Shown here: positions 13,501 through 25,500 of the stretch, piece by piece
Position numbering within the stretch: the stretch's first letter is position 1
Layout: every line of letters begins with the position of its first letter
Source: Pocillopora verrucosa
Lineage: Eukaryota > Cnidaria > Anthozoa > Scleractinia > Pocilloporidae
Direction of reading: 5' to 3'
Length of the DNA: 64,000 nt
NCBI RefSeq assembly: GCF_036669915.1
Contig: NC_089316.1
Coordinates: 8,858,382 to 8,922,381, forward strand
Made by a program: the position numbers and the translations under genes
Notes under the pieces: generated by a model
Seen by the model: only the letters and a program-made list of their open reading frames with translations
The model's database searches: none
Told to the model about the DNA's origin: nothing

Positions 13501-16500
13501 TTAAATCAAATCACTTTCACTCCTAATTGGCTCGTATGCTATCAGCAATTAATATAAATCTACTTGTGCCTTATCACAAATGCTACTATCTGATTTGCTA
13601 CGCTATAATTCCATAATAGACAGTGAGAAGAGAACGTATACTGATACAGTGCGTTTCTAAACAAAGCTGAAAATATTCACATGAGCCTGTCTTGTAGGAG
13701 AATTTTTAAAGGACTTATAGATCTATACTAAAATAACAAGAGTATGCACTCATCATTTTATTGGGAGATAGAAATCTCGAGCTCTGAATCTAGTTATTGA
13801 TTCGTGATCAGTGGTAAGAGGTCGTTTACTTTGTTAACAGGGAATATCTCGTTTCATGAATGATTCTTAAACAAAAATATTTTTCTTAATATTGTGCCTT
13901 CTATTTCAATCGTGAAAGTGATAATTAATTGGGTCTTCGTCCCTCTCCACTAATCCTGTACAACTCTAAATAGGCTTGCCGATCCCGCAAATCACTGCAA
14001 ACTAAAACGACCGCTGTTTTTTATTCCTTCAGCCTGCTAAGCCCGAAGACATTTTGACAGTATGTTACACAAGTGGAACAACAGGTAAAATCTGTTGGAT
14101 CATAGCAACCCCTTAATTTCCTCTTTTAAAAATGAACCTTACTATGCATCTGTCATGAAATGCTTTAATCCTCATATTTTTCCTTTCTCCATTAAATGTT
14201 ATCCTTGAAAACTTTCGCACCAACTTTTTCGGGACCACTTACATTTACTTTTATTATTAGCGGCTTCAGTGTGCTGCATACGTTACAAACCAAAAATACA
14301 TCACATTTGATGAGTGTTTCGTTATATGCTTAACTTATTTCATGGTGATAGGTCCACCAAAGGGAGCCATCCTGACACATGCCAATCTTGTCGCTGACAT
14401 CTCAGCATATCGTTGGACGATGCACCAGGTATGCAGATACGTATGATGCTTTACGTATTTACGTACGTATAATGCACCAAGTATATACGCATGTATGATG
14501 CTTCAGGTATTACGCACGTATGATGCTTCAGGTATGTACGTACGTATAATGCTTCAGGTATGTACGTACGTATGTGCCGTCCTTTTACATCTGAGCAGTG
14601 GATCCTACAAACTTTCCTTTAATTACTTATTGTAATCTCTCGGCTCCCCATCAATGATGTTCTCTGCATATTCAATTTAAGAAGCTTTGTTGGAACATGG
14701 GTAACAATTCGAAATATTGTGTTTTTCCACCTACTAAGCCCCAAAGTTGTTCCCATAATTCTTTTTACCCAGACCACCCGAAGGAAGTCGCGTAACTCGC
14801 GACGACTCGAAAGACTGATAACCAGATTACTTCAAAGTAGATCACTTTATAGAAAAAGACTATAAAAATTCTTAACTCATCTTGCTTGTTTGATAATTAT
14901 CCGCAGGCCGGTTTTGAGCTGACAACGGAGGATGTGCATCTGTCATTTTTACCGCTAGCTCACATGTACGAACGGATAAATCACGTGAGTTTCATATCAC
15001 GCGAAAAAGAAAACTCGGCAGTCCTTAGATGGATCTCATACAACTCACGATTACATTTTACAAATTTTTTCTTGTTTTTTTTTTATTTTTAATACAAGGC
15101 AAACCAAATTTTATAACTTAGAGGATATGATTTTGTATTTATTTCTGAAATAAAGCAGTTATCTTTTATCTTTTTCCTAAGCTTGCAAAATTAAAGCTGG
15201 ATATATAATATTGGTTGCTACTTCCACGTAATTTAACGGTACTCTTACAACTGATGAAACCAAATCATTTCGCCGACTTTTAAGGCCTAAATGTAAAACA
15301 ATGTTTTCAGCTGAACTTGTTTGTAAGCGGAGGAAGGATTGGGTACTACAGTGGTGACGTCAAACAGTTGCTAGAAGACTGCAAAGAGCTGAAGTAAGTT
15401 AATCATTTTATCATCATTTTGTGTGAATGTGCTTTTATTCTGCATTATTATTAATAAGAACACTATAGTTTGCAGTTTCTTAAAACCACTTTTCACTGAC
15501 TTAAGTCTACTCTTAACTGAATCGAGTTGAAGATCGTTCATCACTGTAGTATTATGACATACCGGCTCCCTAAACTACACTTACTTCCCATTTCTCAATT
15601 CTTCACAGGCCAACTATATTCACACCCGTGCCTCGCTTACTAAACAGAATCTACGACAAGGTAGGAAAGCGTTGAGTGAAGTTGATCATTTACAATCGAG
15701 TAAGATATTTTTTTTTTCTTGGCCAAGAAAGATAGGTAATGAGATATTCTGGGTGCATAACTTAAACCTTTATCCTTAAGACGATGGGGTATTAATTTCT
15801 CTTTACAGTATCAGCCTTAAATAAAAAGTTTGGGTTTTCGGAAGAAAGGAAATGATCACCAATTTTAGAAGTTCCTGATTGTCACACAGATTCTCAATAT
15901 AAGTACCACAGGAGTTGTAAAGAAGAAAGTGTGGAGAATCTGAATGCTAACGGGGTGAAAAGGGTTGATGTTTGTTATTTGCACTCTGAAACAAACATTT
16001 TCTCTGAGAATTTTGAGTTGAGATAATGTTCAACCAAACGATTTTTGTCGGCATCTAATTCCTTATATTGAGATTTTGACTTTCAATTGGCCTCACTTTT
16101 TGCCTAAATAGTCATTAGTGAAGAAAAAAAAAGGCAAAAATGCTATCAAAACCAGATTTCTGTCATTTGCGTCGTGAATGTCATGCATATAAGGGAAAAG
16201 AAGTTTTTCTCTTAATCGATAGATCATGTCTGAGGTATCCAAGAGTAAACTGAAGAAGTGGATTTTTCAAATGGCACTTAAGTCTAAGGAAAATGATCTT
16301 AAAAGGTGAGTAACACCGAAAAAACACATTAACTTCAAAGCTGCGAAACAATTTGCCAGAAGTCGAATGGTTCCGTTACTACCATTAATCATGGTAGTAA
16401 CGAGAAATTGTTTTGAAGCGATCACTGGAAAGGAAAAAACCCTCGTTTTCTCATAAGGAAGTTCTTCTCGATTCATTTTCTTTCTATTTGCAAAATAGGG

Positions 16501-19500
16501 GAGTTGTTCTAAATGACTTAAATTTATGAATTGCTTGGCTGAATGCAAAACCATAAACATCGAATTATGACACTTTTCCTTCTAAGGCAAATCATCAGCA
16601 AGAACACGATATGGGATCATCTGGTTCTGCGTAAAATACAGGTAATATACATTAATACATATATCAACCAGTAAATATTCTCCTTGGAGCCCGGTTCGAT
16701 GAAGCTGTCATATAGTTGAAGCTGATTTAATCAAAACAAGGAAGAATATTGCTACAAACATTTTGTGATTATAAAGGACTCAACATAAAAAAGAAAACAC
16801 AAAAAAGCAAAAGATCGGAAATGCAGAAAAACTGACGCGTGCGCATTGGCGTCAGTTCTGATGCTGATTGTTTGAACGGGCCACGCGGTTTTTTTAACCA
16901 ATCACAGAACGTAGTAGAATGAATGCCTCAAGCAAGGGTAAGAGCAGCGACAAAGTATTTTCAGCTCAAAGTCTATTCTATTGCAAAGATAATCGCTTGA
17001 AATTTCCATATAATTAACCTTTAAATATTATCAAGAGAAATATTTCTGTCTCAAGTCTTGACAAAAACGACCTAAATTTTATCGGAAGACAATACTTTCA
17101 TTTCAATTTTTTTCCCCGCTCTCACTTACACTTTTTTCACTTCTCTCACTTAAAACGTTATCCCCTGCTTAGTTTCTAAGGCATTCTGTGTGGTATTGTA
17201 AAGTATTTATGCGAATTCATTCTTTAGTAAAAAACTTTCATGATATGTTCCTTCTTCGTGACAGAGTTTACTTGGTGGTCACGTGCGATACATGCCTTGT
17301 GGTTCCGCACCTCTGTCAGCTCAGGTGACGACATTCATCAGATGCATCATGGGATGTCACGTGAGTTGATTATTTGTATCCAAACATCTAACATCTTTCA
17401 GGGCGAAAAGCTACTCAAAAGCTGTATTTATTTCCTTTATTTTATGGGAAGGGTAGGATAAAAGGGTCATCGTAGGCGAGCAAGTTATGCCTAACTTGGC
17501 TGTCTGGTAGTAAAACAGAACTACCTCTCGATATTGTTAATTTTATCGTACATCGTTGGCCGTTTGTTTCCTCAGCTGACCGAGGGTTACGGTCAGACCG
17601 AATGCACAGCTGCTGCCACCTTCCAGCTGTTCAATGACGTCACAACAGGTATGTCAAGCTCTTTGTGTGTTTCTTGGCAAAAAGGGGAAGTCATTGGCAG
17701 ACTCAGAGGCTGATGAGCTGCGCTAATGACACGCCGACTGACTAACTGACTCGCCAGCCGACGGGCTAACTGGCTGACTGGCTGGCCGGCTAATTGACCT
17801 AGTGGGTCAGTGACTGAATGACTGACTGAATGACTGACTGAATGACTGAGAGACTTGCTGACTGACCGTCTGACTGACTGATTGGCCGGCTGGATGAATA
17901 ACTAAATAGCTGATCAACTGACTGACAGACTGAAGAATGGATTGAATGACAAACTGATAAGTTGACTGACTGACTGACTGACCGACCGACCGACTGACCG
18001 ACCGACCGACCGACCGACCGACCGACCGACCGACCGACCGACCGACCGACTGACTAACCGACCGACCGACCGACTAACTGACTGACGGACTCAGTCACTG
18101 ATTGACCGAATGACTTACTGACAGACTGACTGACTGACAGACAGACTGAATGACTGACTGACTGACTCAATGACTAACAGACTGACTGACGGACTGACCG
18201 ATTGACTGACTTGCTGATTGACTGACTGACTGACTGACCGACCGACTCAATGACTGACTTACAGAATAACTAACAGACAAGCGGCTTGACTGACTTTTAG
18301 TGAGTCACTGAATGTACTGCTTCGACTGAGCCGCTGGCGTAATACCTTTTCAAGTTGTTTGATTTACTCAGTGACAAGCCTCTAAATACTGATAAATTAA
18401 TCGGTTGATTGAACGTTTACCTTACTGACTGATAGGCAAGGTGACTGACTTATTGAAAGTTTGACTGATTGGTGGTGGAGTAGATCAACTGATTGACCAA
18501 TGACCACCCGACTCATCAATAGTTATATACTTATTTGTAATTGTCTTCTTTCTGCAGCCGGACATGTTGGCCCTCCAGTTCCGTGTAATATTATTAAGCT
18601 TGTCGACGTGGAAGAGAAAGAATACTACGCTAAAAATGGTCAGGGAGAGGTAAAATGGACTGACATATAGCAATACTTGGATTTTTAAGATCACCTCATT
18701 TAAGAAAAACAAATCGTTTGTTGCAACAAAATCAATTTGTATTAACCTCAACTAAACTGCAATATCATCATTAATATTTTGCTCTTCTAGATTTGTCTGA
18801 AAGGTCCCAACGTCTTCAAAGGCTACCTTCACGACCCTAAGAAAACTGCCGAAACTATTGACGAGGATGACTGGCTCCATACTGGTGACATTGGTGAATG
18901 GCTTCCGGTAGGTGATAATTTCTGGTCTCGGTTCGATCCCCACTGGAGTTTTTGAAATTCGCATGCGTGAAAACTCCTGTTGCTACCGTATCCTATTGGG
19001 CAAGTCTAAAGTTCGAGGGAGGGGTGGGAAACAAGAGGAATGTTTTAAGCACCTGTTGTGCGCAGTAAATAACTTTTCGGTTAGATGTTAAATGTGCATT
19101 TGAATGCGACAGTATTGAGTCATTTAAGAATTTTGGTTTGCTTCCTGCGGTACAAAACGCTCGTGATGAGGCGCCGTTGTGAGAGCCTGCTACGAAGGAG
19201 ACTACTATACGCGTGGCGCCAATGAAGTTCTTTTCTGCTTAAAATTGTTCAGACAACTGTGACAACAAACCCTAAATAGCTGTGTCCGAGTTTTATTTTA
19301 TATAAACTTAAAGGGTTATTTTTGTTTTCTATCAAACCGTGCGTATGTTGGAAACTACGAAAGTTAATGCTCTTTTATCATTTACAAAATCGAAAAAGAA
19401 AAAAATTTACTTAAAGAGTCCTATTTCAACCTACGCATCCAGAAAATATGTCTTGGATGCTTAGCATGCCTACGTTTACTTATTTTTTGGCATTTGTACA

Positions 19501-22500
19501 TCTTGCACACTGTTTCTTCTCTTCTTCTGATTGACTTTCACTTCAATGATTCACGCAATAAATGTTCCTTTTCTTTTCAATCTGACGTTTCGATCAATGT
19601 CTAGTCCACTTTTTCCTCTCTTTACTTTTGTTTGTTGCAGATATATTGCGCACTGTTTTGTCTTTTCTCTGTTAGGTTGTTTTGTTTGTATCTTGCGCAT
19701 AGTTCGTTCTCTTCTCCGATTGAATTTTGCATTAGAATCTACTACAATACTTTATATTTTCTGTGTTTGATTTTCAAGTTAATATCTACCTCGCTGTTTT
19801 CTCCAATCTAAGTTAGCTTCTAGACTTTTTTCTCTGAATTCTGGCTGATTGTCACCGTTATTTCCTACAAACTGTTTGCACTCTTCTGTTTGACTATTTC
19901 GTAGTAGCTCACGCAATATTTTAGGCCAATTTTACCTGAACAATTTGCATTGGTTTCTTTTTTCTTCTCTGTTTGAAATTAATTTTTAAGTATATTTCGC
20001 TTTGTTTTTTCCCTTCTTCGTTTATCTTTTAGATTATTATATAGTATCTCACGTTCTTTTTGTTTCCTCTTCCGTTTGTTTGTTATGTTATCATCCCCTG
20101 TACTTGCGAACAATTTTTATCACTCTTTGACGATCAAGTTTGCATGCTACGGGAGAATTGAAAGCTAGATCATGGTGACATTAACCAAGGATCAGTTTTA
20201 AGTTTTGACGAAACTTTTTCCATATTCTCTCGTTTTCTAACATTTAGCTTATTTCCTGCGTTCATCTCAATGTTAATTTTGTCCCCTAATGATATACATA
20301 ATAGATCTAACGGCTGAACTACAGGTTTTATTCAGTCGCACGCTTTCGATTCAAACGTGTTTACGAAGGCATGCCAAAACGACTTCTTGACTTCGAAACA
20401 AATTAGAAATGTCTTTACAAAATAATACCAGTGTCCATTTAAAGACGATAAATGGAAGATAAAAAGAAGAATAATCTTTATGTCGGATCAGTCATCACTC
20501 TGCTCCAATCTTTGCTTCATTTTTGTCCTCCTTGATTTCTTCTTTCCTAAAAACAAACATTCTACATTTGTCACTATTTTAACCGAAAAGCAAACGGAAC
20601 AGGTTAATTTCAACGAAATTACTTTTTCCTTCAATGTCACTGGCCATCAGTCATTTCTAACCTCTCCAAATTATTGTCAGATTCCATGATTGGTGCGAAA
20701 GTGACTTTAAAATTATGATTTAATCATTATGGTTATTGTTGTTTTTTTACAAAATAAAGTTAACTTTTTTAAAGTCAGCTTAAGTTTCTCAGATTACATT
20801 TATCGTCATAGCGTCTAGCATCGTATCAACCTCCAGCAGTTATTCCTGAATATCTTCCATGCAAAAGAAACTCTTTTTCAAGGCCAATTTAGGAAGCGAT
20901 TCATCAAAATCTTATGGCTCCGGCGTTAGATAAAATCGTCTTCTTTTTCTTGACAATTCATAGATGAAAGACAAGGAATAAAACAAACAAATAACAAAAA
21001 CTGACTATTATGTCTTCAACTGAAAATTTAAGTGTACTTATGATATTGGTTTATAATAAAAAATTGCTCATTATAACCAGACTTACCCTTTTTTCATAAA
21101 ATCAAATGTCACGTTATCCCCCATCAGCACAAACGGAGCTCATTGGGAAGGTTTAGAATAGCCATTGCTTCTCAACCATTGAACGGCCTGGTGAAGAGAC
21201 TCACTGGCACTTTCTCCACCCACAAGGTGTTTGTAGAAATGCTTCATGAGCTTCGCCGTTGCTTCGTCTTCTAGAGCCCACGATGCTACCAACACTGAAC
21301 GTGCACCGGATGCTAAGAATGCAGGAGCGATTCCGAGGACTCCTTCCTTTTTAACCAATCCACGCCCCTGTGACAACAGCTGAGTACTACCAGTTTAGCT
21401 CGCACTTGAACTCCTAGAATTTCGGACATAGTCAGGAGGTAGTCTTCCTCTTCAGGAGTATTGTTAGTGGTACGTTGAGGAGAGAGGGCAATCTCTCCTC
21501 TTTCGGCATTTCCATGTGCGACAAGATGTATCTGACTTACCGAAGGTATCGCTTGAAGTACTGCCTGCTCTGTTGCGCGACTTCCTAACAAAGGCTCAAT
21601 GCCCAGCAGTTCACCAACCATCTCTGCTTCCTTTCTTGCATGGAACAATGGTGTAATGTCAATGAGACGTCCATTGTAATGCACTTTGTCAACCGTAGGA
21701 TCACCCGCAAGCAGTGCATCAGTTAGACAGAGAAGGGACGATACGGATTCTGTACTTCTCTGATAAATACTTTCCGGCAGATTCATCACGCAAGGCAGCA
21801 AATGGAACTCGGTACGAGAAACGATCCGGCACAATGATGATTTCAGGCTCTGTAAGTAAGTCTGCCACAGGTGCGACGATCCATCTGTAGCACAAATGAT
21901 GAATTCTTTCGGTATCTTTGGTTTGTCCACCTTGCAAATATGCCCGGCTCACTTTATGAAGAGATGTCGTCACGTTGTCATCCAAAGATCGATCTTCGCA
22001 GTTTGCTTTGGGTAAAACGCCAAAGCCAGCGGCGCTCTTTTTAAAGATTCCTTCCACATCGCAAACTTGCTCGTCAATAAGAGTCTCTACTTCCACTTCG
22101 TCTGTTTTTCTAAAGCAAGTGTCTCCATTTGCTTTCAATACCCAGAGAAGAATTTTCCGCTCTCTGTACGCAATATACAAGAAAACAGAGTTACTCTCTC
22201 TCCTCACGACGTTTTCAATCCCGAAAGCTGAGATGTGGCTTTCCACGGAGTACTTGTCTGCTTAATTCTGCGAGGACTCTTGCTCGTCGCAGTTCCTCAA
22301 CAGAGAGAGCATCTGCAAATTTTCCATAATAGCAAAGCAAGCCAGTGAGTAAATTGTAGGGAAATGTACCGTGTTCCTCTAACAGAGACATTTTAAGTTC
22401 ACTGTTTCCTTTCAGAAAAGTACTGATTTGCTCGCATTTTGCAATACATTGAAGAAGATATTTCATCGCCTTCCCAGCCTCTGACTGCGATATCTTTAAG

Positions 22501-25500
22501 AGAGTAATTAATACTAAGAAGGCTTTGAAACTCAAACATCTTGTCTCCAATTAGGCTGCTTATGGAATAAGCTTTCTCAATACAATCTTTTGCCTTGCTA
22601 AATTCCCCAAGCGATCGGTAAAAATTGCCAAGGCTTAAATTAAATTTTCCTTCGGCATTTCTACAGCCACATTCTCTGCTGATGGTAAGCGCTTTCACAA
22701 AATGTTCTTCTGCTTTCTAATTGTCATTCACAGAAGCAAAAACAGCTGCCAAACTTCCTGTAGCATGGGCTTCTAGTCGTCTGTTACCACTTGCTATACT
22801 GATACCAACTACCTTGTCCAAATATTCTTTAGCTCGCCGATATTTTCGAAGCTCACAATAAACAAACCCAAGATTCAAGTATTAGGTAGGTTACTGTTTC
22901 CTATTCTTTCTACTTGTCTGTCGCCAATTTCCATCGCGATAGCAAGTGCTTTCTCGTAATATTCTTTAGCCTTCTGATATTCGCCCAGGGAACGAAACAC
23001 AGTTCCGAGGTTTGCGTAAATTGTTTCTTCTTCTTGTCTCTCGCCCATTTCTATCGCGATGGTAAGTGCTTTCTCGTAATATTCTTTAGCCTTCTGATAT
23101 TCGCCCAGGGAATAAAACACAGCTCCGAGGTTCGCGTAAATTGTTTCTTCTTCTTGTCTGTCGCTCATTTCTATCGCGATGGTAAGTGCTTTCTCGTAAT
23201 ATTCTTTAGCCTTCTGATTTTCGGCAGCGGAATGAAACACATCTCCGAGGTTCGCGTTAATTATTCCTTCTTTTTTTCTGTCGCCAATTTCTATCGCAAT
23301 GGCAAGAGCTTTCCCGTAACATTCTTTAGCCTTCTGGTATTTGCCAAGAGATTCAAAGAGAGCTCCGAGGTTCCCGTTTCTTTCTCCTTCTTCTTGTCTG
23401 TCGCCAATTTCTATCGCGATGGTAAGTGCTTTCCCGTAACATTCTTTAGCCTTCTGATATTTGCCAAGGGATTCAAGGACAGTTCCGAGGTTCCCGTTAA
23501 TTATTCCTTCTTTCTGTCTGTCACCAATTTCTATCGCGATGGCAAGTGCTTTCTCGCAACATTCCATAGCCTTCTGATTTTCGGCAGCGGAATAAACACA
23601 GCTCCGAGTTGGCATTAATTATTCCTTCTTCTTTTATGTCACCAATTTCTATCGCGATTGCAAGTGCTTTCCCGTAACATTCTTTAGCCATCTGATACTC
23701 GCCCAAGGAACAAAACACCTGTCCGAGGTTCCCGTTTCTTTTTCCTTCTTCTTGTCTGTCGCCAATTTCTATCGCAATGGCAAGTGCTTTCCCGTAACAT
23801 TCTTTAGCCATCTGATACTCGCCCAGGGAATAAAACACCTCTCCGAGGTTCCCGTTTCTTTTTCCTTCTTCTTGTCTGTCGCTAATTTCTATCGCGATGG
23901 CAAGTGCTTTTCCGTAACATTCTTTAGCCTTCTGATATTCGCCAAGGGAATGAAACAAAGTTCCGAGGTTCCCGTTGGCTCTCCCTTCTTTTTTTCTGTG
24001 GCCAATTTCTATCGCGATGGTGAGTGTTTTCTCGAGGTGTTTTTTTGCCTTCTACATTTCCTTGAGGCTCATACACACAGTTCCAATTCTTTGATGAGCC
24101 ACTGCTTCTTCGCGTTCGTAACCAAGCGTTTGCATGATGATGAGTGCGCTATTGAAAAGTTTCTTTGCCTCTACAAACCGGCGCTGTGCTTTATATTTGT
24201 CTCCCAATTGAATGGTTAGTCTTCCAGCGTGGTGAAACGTGTAAAGAAGTTTCTTGTCTTTCCTGTTTGTTGTCGTGATAAAAAAATTAACGAAAAGTAA
24301 AACTTAAAAAAAGTTTTAAAAAAGTTAAAAACTGATTATTGTGGAGTCCTTGAGCTATCTTAGGCAATAGGTTGTTTCCTTCTCCTTGTTTCCTTCTCTG
24401 AAAAACAAAAATAAATGCAAATAGCTATTGTAAGAAAGAAGTAAAAACTTCATAGGTAAAACAAAAAAATAAATCAAAGAGGAAACAACGGACACCAAAA
24501 GTAAAGATTAAGTTCGATTTGTAAAACGCAAGTTTAGAAACCTTAAATTCAGTCGCTCTCCATCTTCCCCAAAAATTAAGCGCACGAATTAAACTCATCA
24601 AATAAAAATAGATTTGCCCGCCATAAATAAATTTGAAATATAGCAGAACTGTGCGATTTGAATAAACTCTGCGTTACCACGGACACTGAAAAACCTTAAG
24701 CTATTTAGGACAGCCAAGGAAACAACATTGGACATGCCGGGCCAGACGGAGATTTTATGAGAAGAATATCTGCTCGTGTGATGAACATTTTCACCGAAAA
24801 AAAATTCAATTTCGAATGGCTCTATCTTAACAATTTTTCACATTACGAACACCATCGACGATTTCTGACTTTCTTAATCTGAACATTTGTTTTGCCGAAA
24901 TAATTGACCCCGCACTTGACGCAATACCAACATTTAACATTAGGCCTGCTATTGGAATAGATTTATTTACAGTGGTGTTTTGATTGTTATCCAAGCGTTG
25001 GATAGGTATGAATGGTACGAATTTGACTTACGGCAAAATTTGGCAACACGGCAGAAGTACTGATTTTAATGCGCAAGGGATTTGTTCTTCTCGGGATATA
25101 AAGAAACTTTAAAACATAGATAGAATTTCTTCAGACCGATGTCCTTCTAAACCAATTCACGATGTGTCAGTATATGAATCAACACACTAATGGTCTATGT
25201 GAGAGCAGCTAAAAATATACATTGTAAAATTGATGAGATGTCGCTTTAGCACACCAGCACGTTAGCAATTAAATATCGTACTTACCACGACTCTTTGAAC
25301 CCTTTGTTACTTTGTAAAGTGAAGAATCAGCGGCATATGTCTATTTGAAGGTAAAAAGGCGCGTGGCAAACCTCAGCCTACCCCTATTGCGCCGATGTAG
25401 AGATTGCGTTGTCATGTCGAGGAGAGATTTGTCAGGGATCTGGCACTAATTATCAGTACCAGACCGCGGACACACCTTTCGCTGGCGCGAGTTCCTAAAG

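Noticed and set aside
14418-14572. CRISPR-like array from the regular 26-bp units
   Set aside because: The units are directly abutting with no unique spacers, in an animal intron; it is a minisatellite.
18918-18955. GGTTCGATCCCC resembling a tRNA T-arm / B box
   Set aside because: No anticodon or acceptor stem can be formed around it; the upstream sequence is an ACSL exon.
20480-20689. Short frame [10 protein letters not shown]... present in three TPR-CHAT 3' flanks
   Set aside because: The copies at 51344 and 60325 start alike but change frame and C-terminus through indels, as expected for duplicated non-coding DNA. No splice or domain support.
22914-23618. Long plus-strand open frame (234 codons) with repeated [17 protein letters not shown] units
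   Set aside because: It is the antisense shadow of the TPR units in copy A. Each unit is 120 bp, a multiple of three, so an open antisense frame is repeated automatically. Similar shadows at 32524-33711, 53738-55222 and 62722-62973 were dropped for the same reason.
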